Part shown: positions 44,372 to 54,023 of the stretch, piece after piece | Numbering within the stretch: the first letter of the stretch is position 1 | How the letters are laid out: the number at the start of each line of letters is the position of its first letter | Origin: Pontibacter virosus | GTDB lineage: Bacteria; Bacteroidota; Bacteroidia; Cytophagales; Hymenobacteraceae | Direction of reading: 5' to 3' | Length of the DNA: 64,000 nt | Assembly: GCF_003096355.1 (NCBI RefSeq) | Contig: NZ_QEKI01000001.1 | Coordinates: 496,001 to 560,000 of the forward strand | Program-made: the position numbers and the translations under genes | Notes under the pieces: generated by a model | What the model was told of the DNA's origin: nothing | Databases searched by the model: none | What the model saw: only the letters and a program-made list of their open reading frames with translations

Positions 44372-44866
44372 ATGAAAACGTTATATATCATGCGTCATGC
44401 TAAGTCCAGCTGGAAATTTGAAGAGCTGAGCGACCATGACCGACCTCTCAACAAACGAGGCCGAACGGATGCTCCGCTTATGGGGCAGGAACTGGTGGCC
44501 AACAATGCCAAGATCCAGCTCATTCTGTCGAGCCCTGCCGTGCGGGCGCTCACCACGGCCACCCTGGTAGCCCGCGAGCTCGATTACGATGCCGATAACA
44601 TTGCAGTGGACGACCGCATCTATGGCGCCAGCGCTGCCGAACTACTGGAGATAGTCCGCGAGGCACCCGCTGACGTGGATAGTATGCTGATGGTGGGCCA
44701 TAATGAGGCCATCTCGGAGTTTGCCAACATGCTATCACCGAAGCATGTCTCCAGTATACCTACTGCCGGAGTGGTTGCGCTTCGCTTCGACTGTGATAGC
44801 TGGTCCGACATAAACCGCAGTAATGCCGGGCTTTTGTTTTACGACGTGCCCAATAATCACAAATAA
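44372..44866 (+). CDS. sixA: SixA-type phosphohistidine phosphatase
   Basis: The product (164 residues from this ATG) is a small histidine phosphatase. It has the RHG motif MRHAKSSW at residues 7-14, then RGRTDAP, SSPAVRALTTA and a second catalytic His in VGHNEAISEF. SixA removes phosphate from phosphohistidine in two-component or PTS proteins. It sits about 95 bases before ppk1 on the same strand, with a terminator between. A GTG start 36 bases upstream is less likely. Confidence 0.9.
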   Translation: MKTLYIMRHAKSSWKFEELSDHDRPLNKRGRTDAPLMGQELVANNAKIQLILSSPAVRALTTATLVARELDYDADNIAVDDRIYGASAAELLEIVREAPADVDSMLMVGHNEAISEFANMLSPKHVSSIPTAGVVALRFDCDSWSDINRSNAGLLFYDVPNNHK

Positions 44867-44878
44867 CACAGCACAACA

Positions 44879-44912
44879 GGGCAGCCAGGTATAACCCCGT
44901 ACCTGACTGCCC
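44879..44912 (+). terminator. Terminator after sixA, containing AGGTATA
   Basis: Arms GGGCAGCCAGGTA and TACCTGACTGCCC pair with one mismatch and are followed by TTCTTAT. The left arm runs into AGGTATA. Confidence 0.75.
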
Positions 44913-44960
44913 TTCTTATACCTTTACATAATTGCTCCGCACCGGGCAACAAACCAAATC

Positions 44961-47066
44961 ATGGAAACTAATACCGAAGATAAAAAACCAACCACCACGC
45001 CGCTCATCAACCGTGAGCTCAGCTGGCTGGCCTTTAACTACCGCGTGCTGCAGGAGGCGAAAGACCGCACTGTGCCGCTACTGGAGCGCATCAAGTTCAT
45101 GGCCATCTTCTCGTCGAACCTCGACGAGTACTTTAAAGTGCGCGTGGCCACGCTCAAGCGCCTCATCAAACTTAAAAAGAAGACCCGCGACAAGCTGTCC
45201 GAAGATCCTGCTGATACCTTTGGGCAGGTGATGCAGGAGGTAAAGCGCCAACAGGAAGAATTTGGAGAGGTTTTCAGAGAAGGCATCCTGGCCGACCTGC
45301 GCCAGCATAGCATCAACCTGCTCACCGAAAACGAACTGAGCGAAGAACAGCAGAAGTGGGTACAGACCTACTTTGCGGAGCATATACAGCCCCATATCCT
45401 GCCACTTTTGCTTGACGACACCGAAACGCATTTTTTCCTGAAAGACCAGACCGTATACCTGGGCGTTCACCTTTTCGACCCTAAAAAGAAGGACCTGAAG
45501 GCAGAGCGATTTTCCATGCTCGAGATACCCACTAAAAAACATGGTGGACGCTTTGTGAAATTACCTACGGTCGATGAGCAGCGCTATGTGATGTTCATCG
45601 ACGATGTGATCCGCTTCTGCCTGCCTGCCCTATACCCGAATTATACCCGCTTTGAAGCGCATGCTGTGAAGGTGTCGCGCGACGCAGAGCTGGATATTGA
45701 GGAAGAGGTATCGGGCAGTTTGATGGCCAAGATCCAGAAGAGTCTGAAGAAGCGTGAAACCGGCTATCCGGCCCGTCTGCTGTTCGATCCGGGTACACCT
45801 AAGCCCATGCTGGAGGCCATCATGGCTCATACCGGTATCTCGGAAGATGAACTGGTGGAAGGGAGCAAGTACCACAACTTCCGCGATTTCTTTCAGTTCC
45901 CTGACTTTAACCTGCCTGAGCTGAAGTACTCACCACAGCCTACCCTGGTGCACCCGCTTTTGGAGAAAGAAGAAAGCCTGATAGAGGCTATGAAAAAGCA
46001 GGATTACCTGGTGCATTATCCTTACCAGTCCTTCGACTACGTGCTGCGCCTCTTTGAAGAAGCGGCCAACGACCCGAAGGTAACTGCCATGAGCGCCACG
46101 TTATACCGTGTAGCCGATGACTCGGCCATTGCCAAATCGCTGGTAAAGGCTGCCAAAAGCGGGAAACTGGTAACGGTGGTAGTGGAGCTCAAAGCCCGTT
46201 TCGATGAAGAGTCGAATATTTTTTGGGCAGGCAAGCTGCAGAAGGCTGGCGCCAATGTGATTCTGGGTCTGCCTGATCTCAAGGTGCACACCAAGCTAGG
46301 CCTGATCACCCGCAACGAGGACGGCCAACTGGTGAACTACGCCTACCTGAGCACGGGCAACTACAACGAAGACACTTCCAGGATCTACGCCGACCATGCC
46401 GTGTTCACTTCTCACAAAGACATCACACAGGATGTGGAGCAGGTGTTCAACTTTTTCATCGATCGCCAGCACGATAAAAAGTTCAAGAAACTGCTGATGG
46501 CCCCGATCAACATGCGGGACCGCTTTATGGATCTGATCAACCGGGAAATAAAAAATGCCAGCAAAGGCAAGCCCGCGTCCATGATCCTCAAGATGAATGC
46601 CCTGCAGGACGAGCGTATGATCAGGAAGCTGTACGCCGCCAGCCAGGCCGGTGTGAAGATCGAATTGCTGGTGCGCGGCATTTGCTGCCTTGTGCCGGGC
46701 GTGGAGGGACTGAGCGAGAACATCCGGGTGCGCAGCATTGTGGACCGCTACCTGGAGCACGCCCGGGTATACATCTTCCACAACGATGGCAAAGAAGAAT
46801 ACTTCGTGGCCTCCGCCGACTGGATGACACGCAACCTGAGTCGCCGCGTGGAAGTGGCTTTCCCAATTCTGCAGAAAGACCTTGTGGAGCAGCTGCGCGC
46901 GATCATTGACCTGCAGCTTGCCGATGACACCAAGGCTCGCGACGTAGACAATAACTATGTAGAGCAGCAGGTAAGCCCCACCCACATCCGGTCACAGTAC
47001 GCTACCTATGAGTATCTGCGCGAGCTAATACCCGAAGGGATGGAACCGATTCGAAAATCGAAATAA
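44961..47066 (+). CDS. ppk1: Polyphosphate kinase 1
   Basis: The 701-residue protein matches Ppk1 in length and layout. The N-terminal domain opens with INRELSWLAFNYRVLQEA; the middle head domain contains IEEEVSGSLMAKIQ; the two phospholipase-D-like catalytic domains carry LKVHTKLGLITR (phosphorylated His) and ARVYIFHNDGKEEYF (second His). It makes polyphosphate from ATP at the membrane or in the cytoplasm. Stress and phosphate storage are its known roles. No ppx gene is adjacent. Confidence 0.96.
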   Translation: METNTEDKKPTTTPLINRELSWLAFNYRVLQEAKDRTVPLLERIKFMAIFSSNLDEYFKVRVATLKRLIKLKKKTRDKLSEDPADTFGQVMQEVKRQQEEFGEVFREGILADLRQHSINLLTENELSEEQQKWVQTYFAEHIQPHILPLLLDDTETHFFLKDQTVYLGVHLFDPKKKDLKAERFSMLEIPTKKHGGRFVKLPTVDEQRYVMFIDDVIRFCLPALYPNYTRFEAHAVKVSRDAELDIEEEVSGSLMAKIQKSLKKRETGYPARLLFDPGTPKPMLEAIMAHTGISEDELVEGSKYHNFRDFFQFPDFNLPELKYSPQPTLVHPLLEKEESLIEAMKKQDYLVHYPYQSFDYVLRLFEEAANDPKVTAMSATLYRVADDSAIAKSLVKAAKSGKLVTVVVELKARFDEESNIFWAGKLQKAGANVILGLPDLKVHTKLGLITRNEDGQLVNYAYLSTGNYNEDTSRIYADHAVFTSHKDITQDVEQVFNFFIDRQHDKKFKKLLMAPINMRDRFMDLINREIKNASKGKPASMILKMNALQDERMIRKLYAASQAGVKIELLVRGICCLVPGVEGLSENIRVRSIVDRYLEHARVYIFHNDGKEEYFVASADWMTRNLSRRVEVAFPILQKDLVEQLRAIIDLQLADDTKARDVDNNYVEQQVSPTHIRSQYATYEYLRELIPEGMEPIRKSK

Positions 47067-47084
47067 CTGTACCTGACATAAAAG

Positions 47085-47121
47085 CAAAGCCCGGCTCGCT
47101 ATACCTGCAAGTCGGGCTTTG
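47085..47121. terminator. Bidirectional terminator between ppk1 and the barrel gene
   Basis: Arms CAAAGCCCG and CGGGCTTTG enclose a loop holding TATACCTG, between convergent genes. Confidence 0.7.
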
Positions 47122-47142
47122 TTCTTTCTATACCTTCGTTTC

Positions 47143-48192
47143 TTAGCGGTTCTGGCTGCGCTCCAACAGTTTGCGGGGTGGCACTGCGTAAAGCTCTATC
47201 CCAATATAGCCTGCTCCTTTCAGTGTGTTGGTGATCAGTTCGTCGCGTGAGCCCACCACGTCGAAAGCGCGATGGCGGTAGTACTGCCGGAAGCCACCCT
47301 CCACGGCAAACCACAGGAAATCGTAGATCTCCTGCTCCAATCGCAGGAGACCTTTAATATCGGTACGCCGCAGTTCGATGTCGTTGAACTGCGAGAGCGG
47401 CGGCTCACTAGCGTAAAGGTTGTAGCTGGCCCCCTCAATGCGGTAGCCGGTGTAAAGCAGCGTCTTTTCAGATACATTATAGCGCACCCGCAGGTTGGCC
47501 GGGAAGATAGACTCCACACCCCAGCGATCATTGAAGGTGCGGTTGTACATAATGCCCGGGTAGATGCGCTGCCGCCCAAAGGTATAGCCGAGTTGCAGGC
47601 CCACTCCCCAGGCAAAGTCAGGCGTTCTCTTCCAGCCATAGGCCATGTCCACGGTTGTTTTCAGGTAGTCTGATACGTTGACATTGTCGCGGGTATAGTC
47701 GCCGTTGAGCTCGCCCTTGGCGCGCACCAGCATAAAACGCACCTCGTCGAAAGAGTGCAGGAAAGCCAGCTGCAGGCCCAGGCTCTTCAGGTTTTTATCC
47801 TCCAGATTGCGGTACAGGCTGTATGAGGCGGGCGATACATTCTCGAAGTTGAACTCCTCAAACTTGTGGTCTATACCCAGGATCAGCTTGCTATTGGGCT
47901 TGTTCATGACAGGAGCCAGTGCCCGTACGAAAAATTTATTGTGCCGCCGCACCCGTGCCCGTCCGTTGCCCACCTCCGGGTTGTCCGACTCTGATTCCAT
48001 GTCGAACTGTGGCAGGCGCTCGTAACCGATCACGATGCCCCGGCTCTTGCCCATGCCCCTTACGCCCGGGCTGGCGTACTCTTTGGTTTGTTTTTGCACA
48101 TCGGTCAGGTCCTGTTCCGTTTCCTGGGCCAGTGCCTGTTCTCCTAGCAGGAGCAAAGGTATAAGAAGTAGTTTAGGTAAGGCTAGTTTCAT
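47143..48192 (-). CDS. Outer membrane beta-barrel protein (possibly DUF6268)
   Basis: The 349-residue protein has a signal peptide (cleavage near ALAQE, residue 23). The mature part is a run of amphipathic strands typical of a barrel (for example SKLILGIDHKFEEFNF, KTLLYTGYRIEGASYNLY). DUF6268 is the closest family I can suggest, with moderate certainty. It is downstream of the large phosphoesterase gene on the same strand, but a terminator separates them. Confidence 0.72.
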   Translation of the reverse strand: MKLALPKLLLIPLLLLGEQALAQETEQDLTDVQKQTKEYASPGVRGMGKSRGIVIGYERLPQFDMESESDNPEVGNGRARVRRHNKFFVRALAPVMNKPNSKLILGIDHKFEEFNFENVSPASYSLYRNLEDKNLKSLGLQLAFLHSFDEVRFMLVRAKGELNGDYTRDNVNVSDYLKTTVDMAYGWKRTPDFAWGVGLQLGYTFGRQRIYPGIMYNRTFNDRWGVESIFPANLRVRYNVSEKTLLYTGYRIEGASYNLYASEPPLSQFNDIELRRTDIKGLLRLEQEIYDFLWFAVEGGFRQYYRHRAFDVVGSRDELITNTLKGAGYIGIELYAVPPRKLLERSQNR

Positions 48193-48221
48193 AGTTGGTG
48201 GCTAATTACAAGGCAGTAAAT

Positions 48222-48253
48222 GCAAAAAGTGCCAAAACTGAGGCACTTTTTGC
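48222..48253 (-). terminator. Terminator after the 1269-residue lipoprotein gene
   Basis: Perfect 12-bp arms GCAAAAAGTGCC and GGCACTTTTTGC; on the minus strand the stem ends in a U-rich tract. Confidence 0.8.
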
Positions 48254-48272
48254 TATACGTCGTTAGATTTTT

Positions 48273-51200
48273 TTAGAATAAAAAGCCGAAGCTTAATGTC
48301 CAGAGCCGCTCCACATCGCCTTTGGCGTACGTCAGCACGACTACGTTCTTCTGCATGATATCGGCCCAAACACCGCCGCCAATGCTCGTATGCAGGCTTC
48401 TGAAGAAGGCTGATTCGCGTTCGCCATCGTGGTATACACGGCCCACATCATACAAACCCAATACCCCCAGCCTACCCGGCGTCAGGTATAGGTTAAAGTC
48501 GAAGAGGGACAGGCGGGCTTCGGCATTGCCGAAGATTGCGCTGCGGCCGGCAAAACGGGTACGGCGGTAGCCGCGCATGTTATCCATGCCACCCAGCGTG
48601 TTGGCCTGGTAGAAGCGGAAGTCGCCAAAGTTGTGCGCTGCCCCCAGACGGCCCGCCCAGGTGAGTTGGAACGGAAAGTTAGGCGTCAGGTAGAAGGCGA
48701 ACTCTGAGCTTACGTGGGTGTAGCTGAGGCCCTCGCCGTCGGTTTGCTTGTTATAGCTGATGCGGTTGTGCGAGCGCATGCCAATGCGCGGGTTTTTCTG
48801 GTTTCCCTCTCCCAGTATGTCCAGATCCGCAAATGCCATTATACCCGCATAGTGATGCGATTCGAAGCGGTCCTGCTCAAAGTCATAGGTGCCCGGCTCC
48901 ATACGTCCGCTCAGCGCCTCGTTTACCAGGTAGGTGTCCTGCTCAGAATTCACCACCCGGAAACGGTCGTAAGTTGGCCCTATACCTATTTTGAAGAAAG
49001 GCGCCAGGTTGTTGTTGAGCGTTGCGCCTACGTTCACACGCTTAAACCGGACACGGTAAAAGGAGTCATCCTCCCCGTCCTGCTGGCGGGTGTCGTTGCC
49101 GTAGCCGTAGAAATTGCGCTGGTACTGCGGCCCCTGTATGGCAGCGTTCACACCGATGTTCCAGTTGCCGAACACCTGCCGCACATCGCCGGTATAGCGC
49201 ACGTTAAAGGAGTTTGTGTAGAAGGCGTAATTGCCCTCCAGCAGGTGCTCCGAAGCATAAGGCGACTTGCGGAACTTATGCGTACGGGCGAGTATGCCGG
49301 CTCCCACAAACAAGCCGTCGTCCACGTTGTACTCCAGCGACAGACGAGGCCCCAGGTAAGGCAGTTTGTAATTGTCCCGGTCATAGAAATTCACATCCGG
49401 GCTAATACTGGTACGGACTTTTGTCTCAGGCCCGAAATTGAACACGTTGCCCTCTTCTGTATCGTACACAATCGTGTGCCGTTTAATGCCGGCTACACGT
49501 GAGTTATCGGTGATCACATCTTCGTCATTGCCTCCGATGATGCGCACTACGATGCCTTTGTTCACATCCCCGTTCACTTCAAATATATCTTTGCCTCGCT
49601 GCCCGTACAGGCGCAACTCCTTCGTTTCAGAGGTATAGAAAGTACGCTTGTAAAGTGTGTCGCGCAGTTCGCCTTCTTTGTTGATCTTGTATACTGTCAG
49701 GTGTGTTTCCTCATCGTTCAAACGGTTCACCACAAAGTGCTCGTGCTTGTCGCTACCAGCCACGTCCACCATTTCGGAGAGGTGCTCGTAGTAGGCTTCG
49801 GCCGCCTGTGGCAGTTTGTCACGGCGCGACCTCAGTTTGGCTTTGATCTCCTCCCCTGATATGGCCCGCACCTCTTCCGGCCACTGGTTGATGGCCTCTT
49901 CGATCACCTGGTCCGTCACACCGGCCTTTACCTCTTCGGCAATGCGAATCCAGTCCTGCCGGGTGATGGCTGGTGTGAAGGAGCGGTCGATGGTGAGCGC
50001 GCTCAGGTTGAGCCCTACGATGTCGTTGAAGTCATGGCCAAAGTTCTGAACGTTGCGCACACCCCACTTGCGGGTGGCCAGCCAGGGTATAACACCGTCC
50101 GCCTTAAAGAACACTTGGTCGCGGTCTTCGGGCACGGGTATGTATACCTTGCCACTGTCGGTCTTCTCCTCTTTCCAGCGCCACTGCCCCTCGTGGCGGT
50201 CCCAGTCGCCTACCAGCATGTCGAACAGGCGGGCGCGCACAAACTCCTGCTGGTTTATTTTGTTATCGTTGTCCTGCCGCAGTTCTTTCAGCACTTTGTC
50301 AGTGCCCACCAGGTTTTCGGCAAAACCCAGGCTCTCCACATCCTCGTGGTTTTCGTCGGCATCCTCTTCCAGAAAAGCCAGCGTGTTGCTGAACTCATCC
50401 ATGTACTGGCGCAGGTATGGCGTCTGCGGAATGTACACTAGTTTCGGATTGGTATGGAACACGCCGGCACCATCTGCCAACCTGGGTATAGCCAGTGCGC
50501 CATAAGGGTGCTGCGCTGAGATCTGGTCCTGCAGCAGGGCTCTGGCTGCGGTCTGGCGCAGGTACTCCGGCAGTGCCATGGTCGGGTCTTTGTCGACGGT
50601 GCGCAGGGTGTACTCGCGGGCGTCGGGGTTGCGTACTTTCAGGGATGCCGTTTGTTTGCCGCCCCCCTTCTGGTAGGGGGTGAGTCCGCCCAACTCGTTG
50701 CGCATATCCAGCAAGGGCACTTCCACCGGTGTTGCCCACTCGCGGCGGTAGTGGTCGCCCAGCATGGTGCGGCGCAGTCCCCTGGCAGTATAGTTATCGT
50801 TGGCAGCCACCACAATGGTGCTGTCTGCGTAGTTGGTTTCATCTACTATCGCTGATCGCTTGCGTCGCGGCTCCTTGGCGTAGAGCGGCGTCCGGAAGGT
50901 CATCCTGCCCTCCGAGCCATCGCCTTCCGGCGTCCAGTACTCTACCCAGGCTTCGCCGTTTTCATAGTACATCAACTTGGCAAAGCCCTTCACCTGGTGG
51001 GTGTACATGGCGTTGCCGCCTGGCTTTACGTGCTGTATCTTACAGCCCGAACCGCTGACAATGTGCGTCAGTTTGTTATGCTTGTAGTGCTGCAGCGAGT
51101 GTTCGTGCCCGGCTGCGTAGACGATGTTATCATACTTATCGAAGATGTTGAGTAAGCCCTCGATGTAAGCGTTGTAGCGCGGGTGCGGAATGTCCTGCAG

Positions 51201-52082
51201 AATGCCGCCGTACTTGCGGGCAAATGGATAGATGGACCCGATGACAGGCAACGGCAGGTAGATCCAGTCGCGAAGCATGGTGAGCGGGAATAAGTGGTCT
51301 TTCAGGGTGAAGAACCCGCCATGGTTACCGCGCGTGAACAGCGGATGATGCGCCACCACCACGATGTTGGAGCCCTGGTGCTTTTCTATAATGTCTTCCA
51401 GCTTCACCAGGAAGTCGGCCTCCGTAGATGCCCAGCAGTTGCTCCCGGCACCGTAAGGGCGCTCCCAGGGGTGCAGCCACCATTCCGAGTCCAGGGCAAT
51501 CAGCACAACGTCGTCGCTGATCTTCACTTCGTAAGGACCCGGACAACCATCGCCCGGCACATAGAAGTCACCGCCCACCACAATGCCTTCCTCCGTCAGG
51601 TACTCGTTCACATAGTTCTGCTGGCGCACCACAAACTCGAGTCCGCCGCGGCCGCTGTGGTTCCAGTCGTGGTTACCCGGAATCATGTATTTTTCGCCTT
51701 GATAGCCACGAAGCACATCGAGCTGGGCGTTGAGGCGCTGCTCCGATACCTCCCGGTCGTAACGCCCCGGCTCGGGCAGGCCGTTGTGGTACACGTTGTC
51801 ACCCAGAAAAACGGTCGTGCTTTGCGCACCCGCTTCGTTCATCTGCTTTTGCATGAGCTTGAGCGAGGGCTCCTGCTGCTTCAGATCAGGCGCACCCACG
51901 TCGCCAATCAGGAACACGGTGTAGTTTAGCTTGTTTTCAGCCTTGGGCTCGGTTTGTTGCCAGTTGAGCACATCGCGGCTGTAGTAGGGTTTTTTGGTAG
52001 CGCAGGCCTGCAAAAGCACCAGGAAGAAGCCCACAGCCAAAGGACGCAGGATAAGAGGTATAAGGTGAAGACGGTTTTTCAT
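48273..52082 (-). CDS. Three-module lipoprotein: metallophosphoesterase, kinase-like middle, Omp85-type barrel
   Basis: The product (1269 residues from this ATG) starts with a lipoprotein signal (lipobox LLQAC). Residues about 45-340 are a calcineurin-like phosphoesterase: GDVGAPD, GDNVYHNG, GNHDWNH, VVAHHPLF, GHEHSLQHY. The middle (about 450-800) contains LFDMLVGDWDRHEGQWRW near 617-635 and PVPEDRDQVF near 648-657, which look like the catalytic loop and metal-binding Asp of CotH/Fam20-type kinases. From about 910 to the end is a 16-strand-type barrel ending in FGFLF, like BamA/TamA surface antigens. An upstream ATG 93 bases earlier would bury the signal and is rejected. Confidence 0.85.
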   Translation of the reverse strand: MKNRLHLIPLILRPLAVGFFLVLLQACATKKPYYSRDVLNWQQTEPKAENKLNYTVFLIGDVGAPDLKQQEPSLKLMQKQMNEAGAQSTTVFLGDNVYHNGLPEPGRYDREVSEQRLNAQLDVLRGYQGEKYMIPGNHDWNHSGRGGLEFVVRQQNYVNEYLTEEGIVVGGDFYVPGDGCPGPYEVKISDDVVLIALDSEWWLHPWERPYGAGSNCWASTEADFLVKLEDIIEKHQGSNIVVVAHHPLFTRGNHGGFFTLKDHLFPLTMLRDWIYLPLPVIGSIYPFARKYGGILQDIPHPRYNAYIEGLLNIFDKYDNIVYAAGHEHSLQHYKHNKLTHIVSGSGCKIQHVKPGGNAMYTHQVKGFAKLMYYENGEAWVEYWTPEGDGSEGRMTFRTPLYAKEPRRKRSAIVDETNYADSTIVVAANDNYTARGLRRTMLGDHYRREWATPVEVPLLDMRNELGGLTPYQKGGGKQTASLKVRNPDAREYTLRTVDKDPTMALPEYLRQTAARALLQDQISAQHPYGALAIPRLADGAGVFHTNPKLVYIPQTPYLRQYMDEFSNTLAFLEEDADENHEDVESLGFAENLVGTDKVLKELRQDNDNKINQQEFVRARLFDMLVGDWDRHEGQWRWKEEKTDSGKVYIPVPEDRDQVFFKADGVIPWLATRKWGVRNVQNFGHDFNDIVGLNLSALTIDRSFTPAITRQDWIRIAEEVKAGVTDQVIEEAINQWPEEVRAISGEEIKAKLRSRRDKLPQAAEAYYEHLSEMVDVAGSDKHEHFVVNRLNDEETHLTVYKINKEGELRDTLYKRTFYTSETKELRLYGQRGKDIFEVNGDVNKGIVVRIIGGNDEDVITDNSRVAGIKRHTIVYDTEEGNVFNFGPETKVRTSISPDVNFYDRDNYKLPYLGPRLSLEYNVDDGLFVGAGILARTHKFRKSPYASEHLLEGNYAFYTNSFNVRYTGDVRQVFGNWNIGVNAAIQGPQYQRNFYGYGNDTRQQDGEDDSFYRVRFKRVNVGATLNNNLAPFFKIGIGPTYDRFRVVNSEQDTYLVNEALSGRMEPGTYDFEQDRFESHHYAGIMAFADLDILGEGNQKNPRIGMRSHNRISYNKQTDGEGLSYTHVSSEFAFYLTPNFPFQLTWAGRLGAAHNFGDFRFYQANTLGGMDNMRGYRRTRFAGRSAIFGNAEARLSLFDFNLYLTPGRLGVLGLYDVGRVYHDGERESAFFRSLHTSIGGGVWADIMQKNVVVLTYAKGDVERLWTLSFGFLF

Positions 52083-52430
52083 AAGGTTCTGTGTGTACGG
52101 GGTGTCCTGTCTAGCGAAAGCAAGTGTGCCGACGACAACACTTCGTTTGGAGATGCGCTTGCTGTCGTGCGGCAAGGACTGAAAGCGATGGTTGGGTTTG
52201 GTAGTGCATGGTTGGTATCAGTGCCTGAAAGTAGCGTCGGGGTTGCGACCAGGCTGAGATAAATAACGTAGGGCAGCTGCATTAAGTTTTTGCTTTACTA
52301 TATAGAGCATTGTGTGCATCGCGGTCTGCCCTTTCAACAAAAAGCGGTATTCACCGTAACGGCAAAAGAATACAAGCACCACCTTCAACCGCCGCTCACA
52401 ACTGTGCACCTATTGCAGAGCTCCCTGACC
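52083..52430. other. Divergent intergenic region, no gene seen
   Basis: These 348 bases separate the large lipoprotein gene and the HD-Pycsar effector-like gene. In-frame TTG and ATG extensions exist on both sides but look non-coding. I see no clear hairpin or promoter consensus. Confidence 0.4.
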
Positions 52431-53714
52431 ATGGCGGCAGACATCGTTATGAAAGAACAAGATATCGTCAAGCAAGCCAGTGAGTACGTTTTCAGGCTGT
52501 TTAAGGAGCAGCTGTCTAAAAAGCTAGTTTACCATAATTATAAACACACCTTTGAGACTGCCAACGAAGCCCGGCAACTGGGCGAACTGCACGGTCTGAG
52601 CCCTGAGGAACTGCAGGATCTGGAACTGGCCGCCTGGTTCCATGACACAGGCTATATAAAAGCCTACGATGGGCACGAGGAAGAAAGCGTACGCTATGCC
52701 ACTTCATGGCTACAGGAAAAGAATTATCCGCCCGAGCGCATTGCCCGGATAACGGACTGCATTATAGCCACCAGACACGGCACCAAACCCGAGACGCTGC
52801 TGCAGGAGGTGATCGTGGATGCCGACATGGCTAACATCGGAAAGGAAACCTTTTTTGCCACAGCCGAGCTGCTGCGCGTAGAGTGGGAAATCTTCAAAGA
52901 CAAGTTTTTCACGGATCAGGAGTGGGCGCAGTTCCAGATGGATTTTTTGCTTTCCACCACCTTCTATACCGCAAAGGCCCAGCACAAGTACGCCGAGCAG
53001 CTTGGCCTGAACATTCAGGAGCAGCGCAACCAGCTACAAAAGGAGTCGAAGAAGCTGAAAAAGGAGGAGAAGGAGCAGCGTGAGACGCTGGCACAGCCTA
53101 AACGTGGCATCGAAACCATGTTCCGCAACACTTACCGCACGCACCTGAACCTAAGCGCCATCGCTGATAACAAGGCCAACATGATGATTAGCCTCAACGC
53201 CATCATCATGTCTGTGATCATCACCTACCTGAGTACCAAAACCTCCATTACGGGGGCTGAGTTTGCCCAGCACCGTTCGCTGCTTATACCGGTGGGCACG
53301 TTATTGCTCACCACACTTGGCTCGGTGATCTTCGCCATTATTTCGGCGCAGCCGGAGGTGACGAGTTTTACTTTCAACCGGAAACAGATTAACAGCAAGA
53401 AGGTGAACCTGCTCTTCTTTGGAAACTTCACCAACATTCCGCTGGAGGATTTCCAGAACGGCATGCACGAGATCATGCGCGACAAACAATCTCTTTACAC
53501 GAACATGATCACCGACATCTATTATTTGGGTGAGGTGCTGAGCCGCAAGTATAAGATCCTGCGCATTTCCTACTCCATCTTCATGGTGGGGTTGATATTG
53601 ACCGTGATAGCCTTTGGCATCTCCATTGCCCTGTATGACGAACCTATGATAGAACCAACACCACAGGAGCAGATCTCTCCAGAACAAGGCACGCAGGAGC
53701 AGCCCCCGCAATAA
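52431..53714 (+). CDS. HD phosphohydrolase fused to Pycsar-type membrane effector domain
   Basis: The product (427 residues from this ATG; ATG at 52450 is equally possible) has an N-terminal HD domain (about 25-200): YHNYKHTFETA, WFHDTGY, HEEESVRYA and DADMANIG give the H, HD and D metal ligands. A charged coiled coil (about 195-240) leads to a Pycsar effector-type transmembrane domain (formerly DUF5706): LSAIADNKANMMISLNAIIMSVI and three more spans. In Pycsar defence such domains disrupt the membrane on binding cCMP or cUMP. No pyrimidine cyclase gene is in the window, so a defence role is not shown. Confidence 0.87.
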   Translation: MAADIVMKEQDIVKQASEYVFRLFKEQLSKKLVYHNYKHTFETANEARQLGELHGLSPEELQDLELAAWFHDTGYIKAYDGHEEESVRYATSWLQEKNYPPERIARITDCIIATRHGTKPETLLQEVIVDADMANIGKETFFATAELLRVEWEIFKDKFFTDQEWAQFQMDFLLSTTFYTAKAQHKYAEQLGLNIQEQRNQLQKESKKLKKEEKEQRETLAQPKRGIETMFRNTYRTHLNLSAIADNKANMMISLNAIIMSVIITYLSTKTSITGAEFAQHRSLLIPVGTLLLTTLGSVIFAIISAQPEVTSFTFNRKQINSKKVNLLFFGNFTNIPLEDFQNGMHEIMRDKQSLYTNMITDIYYLGEVLSRKYKILRISYSIFMVGLILTVIAFGISIALYDEPMIEPTPQEQISPEQGTQEQPPQ

Positions 53715-53801
53715 CATGGCCCGCAGGAGCAAACTAGCTTGTAAATAGGGGGAATTAAACTAAATTTGTACAGGTTAATGAAAGAAGAATTCCCGACCGC
53801 C

Positions 53802-53873
53802 GGCCCTGTAGTTCAATGGATAGAATAGGAGTTTCCTAAACTTTAGATAGCAGTTCGATTCTGCTCAGGGCCA
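53802..53873 (+). tRNA. tRNA-Arg (anticodon CCT)
   Basis: The 72-base sequence folds as a cloverleaf: acceptor arms GGCCCTG and CAGGGCC with discriminator A, D arm around GTTCAATGGATAGAAT, anticodon loop TTCCTAA with CCT at 53835-53837, and T arm AGCAG-TTCGATT-CTGCT. CCA is not encoded. It reads AGG codons. Confidence 0.93.
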
Positions 53874-53970
53874 CTATTTTAAGAGCTTGTTTCAGCATAA
53901 TCCGGGAACTAAACCCCGCCAGTTCGTCTTAATAAGAAGAGTCTGAGTTACTTTGCCAAGTCACTCTATT

Positions 53971-54000
53971 TTCGATTTTATAGTTTATTCGCTATATTTG
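53971..54000 (+). promoter_or_regulatory. Candidate promoter (-33 TTCG, -7 TATATTTG)
   Basis: TATATTTG (53993-54000) matches TAnnTTTG. An imperfect -33 element TTCG lies 18 bases upstream at 53971-53974. It precedes the lipoprotein start by 23 bases. Confidence 0.45.
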
Positions 54001-54023
54001 AGCAGAAGCCACTCTCAAACACC

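Noticed and set aside
48273..52175. Upstream ATG start for the large lipoprotein
   Set aside because: It would place 31 residues before a clear lipoprotein signal peptide, blocking export.
52290..52430. Longer TTG start for the HD-Pycsar effector-like gene
   Set aside because: The added 47 residues have no domain pattern, and ATG codons at 52431 and 52450 sit just before the folded HD domain.
52431..53714. Complete Pycsar defence system
   Set aside because: No pyrimidine nucleotide cyclase gene is present in the window, and the effector is fused to an HD domain.
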